A stretch of DNA of 8,011 nt from Bacillota bacterium (GTDB lineage Bacteria; Bacillota; Bacilli; Alicyclobacillales; SLC66), in NCBI GenBank assembly GCA_021797415.1, contig JAJZZT010000082.1:1-8011 (forward strand). Reading direction: 5' to 3'. Both the position numbers and the translations under genes were made by a program. Positions within the stretch are counted from its first letter, which is position 1; every line of letters starts with the position of its first letter. This document shows, in pieces, positions 1-5,985 of the stretch. The notes under the pieces were generated by a model that worked only from the letters and a program-made list of their open reading frames with translations, ran no database searches and was not told the origin of the DNA.

Positions 1-7
1 CACTTAA

Positions 8-33
8 AGAGCCTGTTCAAAAAGAGGGCAGGA
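8..33 (+). repeat. Left terminal inverted repeat
   Basis: Pairs with 191-216 in reverse complement. The core TGTTCAAAAAG (14-24) is identical in both arms. The outer AGAG (8-11) also matches, and the inner part matches at most positions, for about 21 of 26 overall. Confidence 0.6.
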
Positions 34-53
34 AAGACCCACGGCAGTGCAAT

Positions 54-100
54 GGGACATGGGATAAACCGAATGTGCAGTGGACTTTATCCCATGTCCC
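54..100 (+). repeat. Perfect 15-bp stem-loop inside the element
   Basis: GGGACATGGGATAAA (54-68) is the exact reverse complement of 86-100, with a 17-base loop (69-85). No T-run follows the stem (CTTGG comes next), so it is not a standard intrinsic terminator. Its place between the terminal repeats suggests it belongs to the element. On the RNA level it would form a very stable hairpin in either orientation. Confidence 0.7.
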
Positions 101-115
101 CTTGGAAGCAGCCAT

Positions 116-160
116 AAATGCGGACCAAGCGTACGTTTTTGGGTACGTGAGGGAGCATTT
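116..160 (+). repeat. Second, interrupted stem-loop inside the element
   Basis: AAATGC (116-121) pairs with GCATTT (155-160). Nested within it, CGTAC (130-134) pairs with GTACG (143-147) around an 8-base loop. The unpaired bases between the two stems make this weaker than the hairpin at 54-100. Confidence 0.4.
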
Positions 161-190
161 CTGGCGATGACGCGGCAATGCGCCGGGGAG

Positions 191-216
191 TTCTGTCCCC
201 TTTTTGAACAACCTCT
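191..216 (-). repeat. Right terminal inverted repeat
   Basis: Partner of 8-33. The core CTTTTTGAACA lies at 200-210. The outer edge CTCT (213-216) leads directly into the AT-rich TATTATAC, so a -10-like sequence sits right at the element boundary. Confidence 0.6.
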
Positions 217-221
217 ATTAT
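193..221 (+). promoter_or_regulatory. Candidate promoter at the right end of the element
   Basis: TATTAT (216-221) matches the sigma-A -10 consensus at 5 of 6 positions. CTGTCC (193-198), 17 bases upstream, matches the -35 consensus at only 3 of 6. If real, it would fire outward from the terminal repeat towards the response regulator, leaving a leader of about 110 bases. A competing -10-like AATAAT lies at 295-300 with an even poorer -35. This is a weak call. Confidence 0.22.
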
Positions 222-336
222 ACAGACTTTGTGCATTCCGGACCATCCGTTGCACGGACGGATCCGGCCCCGAGATGGGCGTGCCCGAAAAGAGAATAAT
301 TCTTTCACTTTCAAAATGGGGAGGCTATTTTGCGTC
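217..336 (+). other. Leader region upstream of the response regulator
   Basis: No gene is evident between the element and the response regulator start. The reading frame of the regulator stays open back to a TTG at 229, but the residues it would add have no family character. The stretch contains CCGT-TGC-ACGG (247-257), a short GC-rich inverted repeat, and the palindrome at 293-303. The ribosome-binding site of the regulator, GGGGAGG, is at 318-324. Confidence 0.5.
293..303. promoter_or_regulatory. AT-rich palindrome, possible operator
   Basis: AGAATAATTCT is a perfect palindrome around a central A, lying 33 bases before the regulator start codon in otherwise GC-rich DNA. It could be a protein-binding site or part of a -10 region (AATAAT, 295-300). 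OmpR-family regulators usually bind direct repeats, and no second copy was noticed, so autoregulation through this site is only a guess. Confidence 0.2.
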
Positions 337-1098
337 ATGAACGACACGCGCATGATTGTGCCTGAGAGAGATACGCCAAAGAACGCGGATGAGCGTTCCG
401 CGCGTTCGGGGGATGCGATCATCTCCCGGGCGGGACGCATCCTGGTCGTCGATGACGAACAGAGCATTCGCGACTTTCTGCTGTTCGGACTGCGCGATGA
501 AGGATACGATGTGGCGACGGCGCGCGATGGGGAAGAAGCGCTCTACAGACTGGAAGAATTTCGCCCTCACGTGGTGCTGCTGGACATCATGCTGCCCGGG
601 ATGGACGGTTTCGACGTCTGCCAGCGCATGAGAGAACGCGCCCGCGTGGCGATCATCATGCTGACCGCGCGCGATGACGTGGACGACCGCGTCAAGGGCC
701 TGACAAGCGGTGCGGACGACTATGTCGTCAAGCCGTTTTCGTTCGCCGAATTGCGTGCGCGCATCGAAGCCCGCTTTCGCAACCAGTTTCCCGAATTGAT
801 CGCGGTGTCGCGCGTGGGCAAGTTTGAGATTGACAAGACGCAGAAACTGGTGCGTTATGAAGGCAAGGCGCTGCCGCTGTCGCGCACGGAATACGCGCTG
901 CTCGAAACCTTGCTGGAAACGCCCGGAGTCGCCATCACCCGTGAACAGATCATGGCGAGTGTATGGGGAGAAGGATTCAACGGGGAAGACAATATTCTTG
1001 AGGTGTACATCCGGTATCTGAGGCATAAGCTGAACGACTCAAAGCGGCAACTGATCCGCACGGTCAGGGGAGTCGGGTACCGTGTCGACATCCAGTGA
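337..1098 (+). CDS. Two-component response regulator, OmpR/PhoB family
   Basis: A DNA-binding transcription factor of 253 residues, switched by phosphorylation from the histidine kinase encoded next. The receiver domain spans about residues 34-148. It has the acidic pair D39-D40, phosphoacceptor D83 in LLDIMLPGMDG, the switch residue T110 (IIMLTARD) and K132 (VVKPFSFAEL). A C-terminal winged helix (about 160-250) ends in the family signature IRTVRGVGYRV. The start chosen is ATG 337, with GGGGAGG at 318-324 twelve bases ahead. ATG 316 is in frame but would overlap that site. About 33 polar residues precede the receiver, more than the few usual in the family; ATG 352 would shorten this. The 3' end overlaps the kinase gene by 17 bp, implying translational coupling. 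The regulon cannot be read from the sequence. Confidence 0.95.
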   Translation: MNDTRMIVPERDTPKNADERSARSGDAIISRAGRILVVDDEQSIRDFLLFGLRDEGYDVATARDGEEALYRLEEFRPHVVLLDIMLPGMDGFDVCQRMRERARVAIIMLTARDDVDDRVKGLTSGADDYVVKPFSFAELRARIEARFRNQFPELIAVSRVGKFEIDKTQKLVRYEGKALPLSRTEYALLETLLETPGVAITREQIMASVWGEGFNGEDNILEVYIRYLRHKLNDSKRQLIRTVRGVGYRVDIQ

Positions 1099-2647
1099 AC
1101 CGCTGGCCGGCCGGAGCGGGGGTTCTGTTTTTCGCGCGCTGTATCTGCGGTATGCCGTGGTCATTGTCGTGCTGCTCGGCCTGGTGGGCGCTGTGCAGTA
1201 CCAATCATTGCACAGGGCCCTGTTGATTGCGGGGGAAAACAGCCTTGTCATCGCGCTGAAAGACGCGCTTGAACACCCTTCGGTGCTTGGGAAACTGACA
1301 CCGCAGGGCTTTCGCGCGGACACACCGCAACTGATGAGCCAGTTGAGCGCGCGCGGCATCAATGTCCGGTTGTACGACAATCAAATGAGACTGATCAGCC
1401 ATGCCGTGTCGCGTTACGATCCCGTGGATCTGGTGTCGTTGACGGCGCGGATCGCAAGACTCACGGGCCGGAAACAGACCGCCGCGAACCTGCCGACCGG
1501 CTTGATGAACGGCCTGCACGCGTACACGATGGAGTCCCAGGGACAGATCCTGCTTTTCGCACGCATCGGTCCTTCCGCGCATCCTGTGGGGTATGTGGAA
1601 CTCGGATATGAAGAGCGGATGATCTACCCGATTCTTCGCGACCAGGCGGTGCAGTTTTTTGCCGTCAGCGTATTGATCCTGTTGCTTGCTTCAGCCCTGC
1701 TTCTGCCCGTGGTCAGCGCGCCGCTCAAACCGCTGCGCCTGTTGGCCCGCACGGCGGAAAGGATCCGCGCGGGGGCGTTTCAGGAACGGCTGCCACTGAT
1801 CGGATCATCGGAAACCGTGCAGTTGGCCAGTGTGATCAACGACGCGCTGGACCAACTGGCGGCCGCTATGCAAAAAGAATCGCAGGCTGCCAAAAAGATG
1901 AAGGAGTTTGTTTCCGCGGCCTCCCATGAACTGCGGACGCCGCTCACGGCCGTCAGCGGATTTACGGATGTCCTTCTGCGGCGCATCGGCCTGTACGAGG
2001 AGGAGGCGGCGCTCATCCAGCGGTCGCTCGCCGACGGGGAGGACCTCTCTGTACCCGCGCTGCGCCGCGCCCTGCTCGACACGGACAAACTGGAAAGCAT
2101 CCGCAAAGGCATGGAGACGATTCAACAGGAGACGGGCCGCCTCCATGCCCTTGTGCGCGACCTGCTGCAACTGGCGCGGCTGGACGAAGGCCTGCAGCCG
2201 AACCGGGAACGGGTGAATCTCGCGGATATCGTCCGCGATCTGCAGCCTCAGTTGTCCGTGCTCTCTCGCGGGCGCTCCATCGTGTACCGCCTTGCGGATG
2301 TCACGGTCGAGTGCGACCGTTCCATGGTCGGACAGATTATCTATAATCTTGTCATGAACGCGATTCAGTACACGCCGCCGGGGCACGGACGCATCTGGGT
2401 GCACGTGGCTCAGGCGGGCGACGGGAAGGCCCGGCTGTCCGTCAGGGATAACGGAGTCGGGATTGAGGAGAGTCAGTTGGGACGCATCTTCGACCGTTTC
2501 TACCGGGCGTCCGGCGCCAGGGACCGGGATCCCGGGGGATCGGGACTCGGCCTGTCGATCGTCGCCGCCATTGCGCAGGCGCACGGCGGAACCGCATGGG
2601 CGGAGAGCAAACCCGGCGAGGGTGCGACCATTATTGTCGAATTGTAA
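1082..2647 (+). CDS. Membrane sensor histidine kinase (HAMP-HisKA-HATPase)
   Basis: A 521-residue sensor kinase that autophosphorylates and passes phosphate to the preceding regulator. Order of parts: TM1 at about residues 22-40; an extracytoplasmic sensor of about 145 residues, possibly PAS/Cache-like (a guess from alternating strands ending in VGYVELGYEER); TM2 at about 191-213; HAMP at about 214-265; HisKA with the H box SHELRTPL (H282); and a HATPase domain. The HATPase has the N box NLVMNAIQYT (N426), G1 DNGVGI (456-461), F box FDRFYRA (470-476) and G2 GGSGLGLSIV (485-494), so it looks catalytically intact. The start is GTG 1082, with AGGGGAG at 1066-1072 nine bases before it, inside the regulator gene. 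Oddity: the phosphotransfer hairpin is about 30 residues longer than in PhoR-type kinases, with charged extra sequence at about 302-336. The signal sensed is unknown. Confidence 0.96.
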   Translation: MSTSSEPLAGRSGGSVFRALYLRYAVVIVVLLGLVGAVQYQSLHRALLIAGENSLVIALKDALEHPSVLGKLTPQGFRADTPQLMSQLSARGINVRLYDNQMRLISHAVSRYDPVDLVSLTARIARLTGRKQTAANLPTGLMNGLHAYTMESQGQILLFARIGPSAHPVGYVELGYEERMIYPILRDQAVQFFAVSVLILLLASALLLPVVSAPLKPLRLLARTAERIRAGAFQERLPLIGSSETVQLASVINDALDQLAAAMQKESQAAKKMKEFVSAASHELRTPLTAVSGFTDVLLRRIGLYEEEAALIQRSLADGEDLSVPALRRALLDTDKLESIRKGMETIQQETGRLHALVRDLLQLARLDEGLQPNRERVNLADIVRDLQPQLSVLSRGRSIVYRLADVTVECDRSMVGQIIYNLVMNAIQYTPPGHGRIWVHVAQAGDGKARLSVRDNGVGIEESQLGRIFDRFYRASGARDRDPGGSGLGLSIVAAIAQAHGGTAWAESKPGEGATIIVEL

Positions 2648-2665
2648 TGAAAGGGGCGATCGGGA

Positions 2666-3640
2666 GTGAAAGTGATCAGGATTGCCCCCCGCGGCTACTG
2701 TTACGGCGTGGTTGACGCCATGGTAATCGCCGCGCGGGCGGCCGCGCAACCGGAATTGCCGCGGCCGATTTATATTTTGGGCATGATCGTTCATAATCAA
2801 TACGTGGTGGACGCCTTCGCGCGCCAGGGGATTGTCACGCTCGACGGGACGGATCGCGCTTCTTTGCTGGAAACGGTCGAGCGCGGCACGGTGATTTTTA
2901 CGGCGCACGGAATCTCGCCTTCCGTTCGCGACCGGGCGATAGAAAAAGGATTGACCGTGCTTGACGCGACCTGCCCGGACGTCACGCGCACGCATGAGCT
3001 GATTCGCGCCAAGGTGGCTGCGGGATACGGCGTCGTGTACATCGGCAAGCGCGGGCACCCAGAACCGGAGGGGGCGATCGGAGTCGCGCCGGACGCCGTC
3101 CATCTCGTCGAGCGGCTGGAGGATGCGGCGTCCCTGCCGTCCGATCTCGGATTGCGGCCGGGTTCCGACGGGCGGCGATTGATCGTGACGAACCAGACCA
3201 CCATGAGTCAGTGGGATACGCGCGAGCTTGTCCAGGCCGTGACGGAACGCTTTCCCGAAGCCGAGGTGCACAACGAGATCTGCGATGCGACGCAGGTCCG
3301 CCAGAATGCCGTGGCAAGGCAGGCGCGGGACGCGGATGTGTGCATTGTGGTGGGCGATCCGAGAAGCAACAATTCAGCGCGCCTGGCGCAGGTGGCGCAG
3401 GATGTGGCTGGGGTGCCGGCGTTTCGGGTGGCCGACGTCTCGGAAATCGATCCCGCTTGGCTGAAGGGGGCGAAAACCGTGGCGGTCACAGCCGGCGCGT
3501 CGACGCCGACGCCTGTGACAAAGGCGGTCATCACATTTCTGGAGGCGTTTGATCCGCTTGATCCGGAGACGTGGACTGCCGATCGCTCAATCGACTACGA
3601 TCACCTGCTGCCTTCCGTTCACAGGGGGAATGCGCTCTGA
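2666..3640 (+). CDS. ispH: 4-hydroxy-3-methylbut-2-enyl diphosphate reductase
   Basis: Catalyses the last step of the MEP pathway: HMBPP is reduced to isopentenyl and dimethylallyl diphosphate on an iron-sulfur cluster in the cytoplasm. The protein is 324 residues, normal for the Bacillus-type enzyme. The three cluster cysteines are present: C12 (RGYCYG), C103 (DATCPDV) and C206 (NEICDAT). Substrate-site residues are also visible: H43 (IVHN), H81 (FTAHG), H131 (GHPEPEG), T179 in TNQTT, S235-N237 (SNNS) and the GAST motif at 277-280. The start is GTG 2666, with AAGGGG at 2651-2656 nine bases upstream; GTG 2672 is an in-frame alternative that would remove two residues. The gene begins 18 bp after the kinase and is probably cotranscribed with it. 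Proline dehydrogenase follows after 27 bp. No missing residues were seen. Confidence 0.98.
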   Translation: MKVIRIAPRGYCYGVVDAMVIAARAAAQPELPRPIYILGMIVHNQYVVDAFARQGIVTLDGTDRASLLETVERGTVIFTAHGISPSVRDRAIEKGLTVLDATCPDVTRTHELIRAKVAAGYGVVYIGKRGHPEPEGAIGVAPDAVHLVERLEDAASLPSDLGLRPGSDGRRLIVTNQTTMSQWDTRELVQAVTERFPEAEVHNEICDATQVRQNAVARQARDADVCIVVGDPRSNNSARLAQVAQDVAGVPAFRVADVSEIDPAWLKGAKTVAVTAGASTPTPVTKAVITFLEAFDPLDPETWTADRSIDYDHLLPSVHRGNAL

Positions 3641-3652
3641 TACCATGTTCCT

Positions 3653-3659
3653 AAGGGGG
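3653..3659 (+). promoter_or_regulatory. Ribosome-binding site fixing the proline dehydrogenase start
   Basis: AAGGGGG lies eight bases before ATG 3668. The upstream in-frame GTG at 3659 overlaps this site, so ATG 3668 is the better start and the protein loses three residues from the longest reading frame. Confidence 0.7.
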
Positions 3660-3667
3660 TGTGCGCG

Positions 3668-4585
3668 ATGGAGGAGGCGCTTCGCGCGCTATTGCTGGGG
3701 TTGGCGAAAAACGAAACGGCCAACGGGTGGATGAAGCAGTACGGGCTGCGTTTTGGCGCGGACCGCTTCGTTGCGGGAGAGACGGTTGACGAGGCGATTG
3801 CCAAGGTTCGGCAGCTGGAACAAAGCGGCCTGCTGTCGACGCTGGACCACCTGGGGGAATTCGTGCGCGACACGGACGAGGCCGCGGCCGCCAGGGATCA
3901 CTGTCTTGCGGCGCTGGACGCCATTGCCGCAGCCGACCTCCGGACCACTTTGTCCGTCAAGCTGACGCAACTCGGCCTCGATATCGCGCGGGACCTGTGT
4001 GAAACGAACATGCGCAGCATTCTCGATCGCGCGCGCATGCATGGCAATGTCATCCACATCGATATGGAGGATTTTTCGCATTGTCAGCCGACGATCGATC
4101 TCTTGCGCAGTCTGTCGGTCGATTACCCCAACGTGGGCGGCGTAATCCAGGCGTACTTGTACAGAAGCGCCGAAGATGTGACCGAGTTGGCGCAGCGGGG
4201 GATCCCTCTGCGGATCGTGAAGGGAGCGTACAAGGAGTCGCGGGAGGCGGCGTATCCGGAAAAGAGCGATGTCGACGCGCAATTCCGCCGGCTTGTGGAG
4301 ATCAGTCTGCGCGCGCGCAACTACACGGCCATCGCCACGCACGATGAAAATCTCATCAATTGGGCGCGCAGCTTTGTGCATCGTCAGGAGATTGCGCCCG
4401 ATCAGTACGAGTTTCAGATGTTGTATGGCATTCGCCCCGCTTTGCAGCAGGATCTCGCGCGCGCGGGTTATCGGATGCGTCTGTACGTTCCGTACGGGAC
4501 GGACTGGTATGGTTATTTCATGCGGCGCCTGGCGGAACGTCCCGCCAATGTGGCGTTTATCCTGCGCAGCCTATCTCGCGGATGA
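3668..4585 (+). CDS. Proline dehydrogenase (monofunctional, FAD-dependent)
   Basis: Oxidises L-proline to delta-1-pyrroline-5-carboxylate, using FAD and passing electrons towards the quinone pool; this is the first step of proline use as carbon and nitrogen source. The 305-residue length fits the single-domain bacterial enzyme (PutB/FadM type in Bacillus) rather than the large PutA fusion. TIM-barrel motifs in order: SVKLTQLG (96-103, lysine 98), IDMED (131-135, aspartate 132), QAYLYRS (161-167), LRIVKGAYKE (181-190), ATHDE (223-227), FQMLYG (249-254), and YGYFMRRLAERPAN (281-294). The last carries the arginine pair R286-R287, which in the family holds the proline carboxylate. No membrane segment is apparent. 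The partner enzyme, P5C dehydrogenase, is not in this window. The gene lies 27 bp after ispH, so it may share its transcript. Confidence 0.95.
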   Translation: MEEALRALLLGLAKNETANGWMKQYGLRFGADRFVAGETVDEAIAKVRQLEQSGLLSTLDHLGEFVRDTDEAAAARDHCLAALDAIAAADLRTTLSVKLTQLGLDIARDLCETNMRSILDRARMHGNVIHIDMEDFSHCQPTIDLLRSLSVDYPNVGGVIQAYLYRSAEDVTELAQRGIPLRIVKGAYKESREAAYPEKSDVDAQFRRLVEISLRARNYTAIATHDENLINWARSFVHRQEIAPDQYEFQMLYGIRPALQQDLARAGYRMRLYVPYGTDWYGYFMRRLAERPANVAFILRSLSRG

Positions 4586-4614
4586 TGTATATACAACCAT
4601 ATTCACTATATGAT
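4586..4614 (+). promoter_or_regulatory. AT-rich gap with candidate promoter before the MazG-like gene
   Basis: The sequence just after the proline dehydrogenase stop is strikingly AT-rich for this window. TATGAT (4609-4614) resembles a -10 box at 5 of 6 positions, but TGTATA (4586-4591), 17 bases upstream, fits the -35 at only 3 of 6. It also holds the palindrome GTATATAC (4587-4594) and a small hairpin CATAT-TCACT-ATATG (4598-4612). It may be an internal promoter for the MazG-like gene and galU. Support is modest. Confidence 0.3.
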
Positions 4615-4638
4615 ACCATTATGGCAGGATGAATGTCT

Positions 4639-4643
4639 GGAGG
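4639..4643 (+). promoter_or_regulatory. Ribosome-binding site fixing the MazG-like start
   Basis: GGAGG stands ten bases before ATG 4654. The earlier in-frame ATG at 4633 has no properly spaced site, and the GTG at 4645 is too close, so 4654 is preferred. Confidence 0.55.
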
Positions 4644-4653
4644 CGTGAGTGCG

Positions 4654-4986
4654 ATGATGCTGGGCGATCAACCTTCGCTGCGCGACTGTCAACAGTTTCA
4701 CCGGTGGCTGGACAAGGAAAAAGGGTTCACCGGGGATCTGCCGACAAACGTGATGCTGCTAGTCGAAGAGGTGGGTGAAGTCGCCAAGGAAGTGAGACGT
4801 CTCGCCACATGGGGTCCCGATCCGGAAAAGGTTGTGGACAGATCCGCCGCCCGCAACCGTTTGCAGGAAGAACTCGCCGATTGTCTCGCTTACATCGTCA
4901 AACTGGCGAACTATACGGACATTGATCTGGAGAGGGCCTATGTGGACAAGATGCGGGTCAATATCACCCGCGTGTGGAAGGAATGA
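4654..4986 (+). CDS. MazG-like nucleotide pyrophosphohydrolase
   Basis: A small all-alpha protein of 110 residues from the MazG/dUTPase-like superfamily, whose members hydrolyse nucleoside triphosphates to monophosphates and pyrophosphate, often to clear non-canonical nucleotides. The metal-binding pattern is visible: EEVGE (38-42, the EExxE motif) on one helix and EELAD (72-76, the ExxD motif) on the next, followed by the typical CLAYIVKLAN helix and a final DLERAYVDKM helix. It is a single-domain form, about half the length of each repeat-bearing classical MazG. The start is ATG 4654, supported by GGAGG; ATG 4633 would add seven residues. galU follows after 9 bp, so the two are almost certainly cotranscribed. 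The true substrate cannot be told from sequence. It does not look like a toxin-antitoxin component, since no mazEF is nearby. Confidence 0.86.
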   Translation: MMLGDQPSLRDCQQFHRWLDKEKGFTGDLPTNVMLLVEEVGEVAKEVRRLATWGPDPEKVVDRSAARNRLQEELADCLAYIVKLANYTDIDLERAYVDKMRVNITRVWKE

Positions 4987-4995
4987 TATGCAATT

Positions 4996-5889
4996 ATGCC
5001 TCTGATTCGCAAGGCCGTGATACCGGCCGCGGGACTGGGAACGCGTTTTTTGCCGGCCACCAAGGCGCAGCCCAAGGAGATGCTGCCACTGGTGGACAAA
5101 CCGGCGATCCAGTATATCGTGGAAGAGGCGGTTGCCGCCGGCGTTGAGGATATCCTGATCGTTACGGGCAAGTTCAAACGCGCAATCGAGGACCATTTCG
5201 ACCGCTCATTTGAACTCGAAGCCCATCTTGAGGAGAAGGGCAAACGGGCCGCGCTAAAGGAGGTGCGGCGCATCTCGGAGTTGGCCAACATCCATTACAT
5301 CCGGCAGCCCGAACAGCGCGGACTCGGCCATGCCGTGTACATGGCGAAGTCATTCATTGGCAACGAACCGTTCGCGATCCTGCTCGGTGACGACATCATC
5401 CTCGGTGAACCGCCCGGTCTGTCCCAGTTGTTGGAGGTGTATGGACAGTGCGGCACGTCCGTGGTCGGCGTGCAGGAGGTGCAGCGGGAAAATGTGTCGA
5501 GTTACGGAATCATTGCCGGCCTGAGCGAGAATGGCGTGCGATACGAGGTGTCGGATCTCGTGGAGAAACCCGCCGTCCATGAGGCGCCGTCCAATTTGGC
5601 CATCGTCGGCCGCTATGTGGTCAGGCCGGATATTTTTCGCCGTATTGAGGGGACGCCGCCCGGCAAGCAGGGGGAGATTCAGTTGACGGATGCATTGCGC
5701 AGCCAGATGCTTGCGGACGGGCTGCACGCCTGCCGGCTGGAGGGCATGCGTTTTGACATCGGGGACAAGGTCGGCTATATCAAGGCGATCGTGGGACTGG
5801 CGTTGACGCGGCAGGACATGCGGGAGGAGGTTGTACGCTACCTCCGCAAGACCTTGAATGACGACCAGAAGCGCAATCAGGGGATTTGA
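4996..5889 (+). CDS. galU: UTP-glucose-1-phosphate uridylyltransferase
   Basis: Makes UDP-glucose and pyrophosphate from UTP and glucose-1-phosphate in the cytoplasm, supplying glucose for glycolipids, teichoic acids and capsule or exopolysaccharide. It has 297 residues, the normal family length. Motifs in order: the nucleotide-binding loop AAGLGTRFLPATKAQPKEML (11-30); QPEQRGLGHA (104-113); the metal aspartates in GDD (131-133); SYGIIAG (169-175); VEKP (189-192); GEIQLTDAL (226-234); and FDIGDKVGYIKA (253-264), the sugar-phosphate end of the site. The start is ATG 4996. The nearest Shine-Dalgarno, GGAAGGA (4976-4982), lies inside the end of the MazG-like gene at a rather long 13-base spacing, which suggests translational coupling. 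Bacillus paralogues such as GtaB and YngB share these motifs, so the physiological branch is not fixed. Confidence 0.97.
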   Translation: MPLIRKAVIPAAGLGTRFLPATKAQPKEMLPLVDKPAIQYIVEEAVAAGVEDILIVTGKFKRAIEDHFDRSFELEAHLEEKGKRAALKEVRRISELANIHYIRQPEQRGLGHAVYMAKSFIGNEPFAILLGDDIILGEPPGLSQLLEVYGQCGTSVVGVQEVQRENVSSYGIIAGLSENGVRYEVSDLVEKPAVHEAPSNLAIVGRYVVRPDIFRRIEGTPPGKQGEIQLTDALRSQMLADGLHACRLEGMRFDIGDKVGYIKAIVGLALTRQDMREEVVRYLRKTLNDDQKRNQGI

Positions 5890-5971
5890 ACGAACTGACC
5901 GCGCAAAGCGCCGACGGAGGGAGGTTCATTCGCCTGTCTCTTCCGAGGTATGCGATCAGCCAAAGGGCCGG

Positions 5972-5978
5972 AAGGAGG
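5972..5978 (+). promoter_or_regulatory. Ribosome-binding site fixing the serine hydrolase start
   Basis: A perfect AAGGAGG stands seven bases before GTG 5986. The in-frame ATG at 5950 would place this site inside the coding region and has no comparable site of its own, so the GTG start is preferred. Confidence 0.75.
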
Positions 5979-5985
5979 GGACGCC

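Larger units (their letters stand above)
8..216. mobile_element. Small non-coding element with terminal inverted repeats (MITE-like or IS remnant)
   Basis: About 209 bp bounded by imperfect inverted repeats (8-33 and 191-216), with about 21 of 26 positions matching and an 11-bp perfect core TGTTCAAAAAG. Two hairpins lie inside (54-100 and 116-160). No reading frame in it resembles a known protein. Terminal repeats, small size and strong internal secondary structure are what is expected of a miniature inverted-repeat transposable element or the collapsed remains of an insertion sequence. A TTA lies one base outside each repeat (4-6 and 218-220) and could be a target duplication, but three bases are weak support. 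I do not recognise the family. It could instead be a structured regulatory leader. Confidence 0.45.

Noticed and set aside
54..100. Intrinsic terminator for a gene to the left of the window
   Set aside because: The stem is strong but is followed by CTTGG, not a T-run, and the loop is long. The flanking terminal repeats explain it better.
80..340. An 86-residue + strand open frame across the inverted-repeat element
   Set aside because: It runs through both hairpins and the right terminal repeat, has no convincing ribosome-binding site and overlaps the regulator start. It is best explained as chance.
1805..3271. A 488-residue open frame on the minus strand across the kinase and ispH
   Set aside because: Both + strand genes here have full family motifs. 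Long antisense frames are common in GC-rich DNA, and this one resembles no family and crosses two genes.
4654..4986. Toxin-antitoxin or phage-defence role for the MazG-like gene
   Set aside because: No toxin, antitoxin or defence gene is adjacent. The neighbours are proline dehydrogenase and galU, so a housekeeping nucleotide-cleaning role is simpler.
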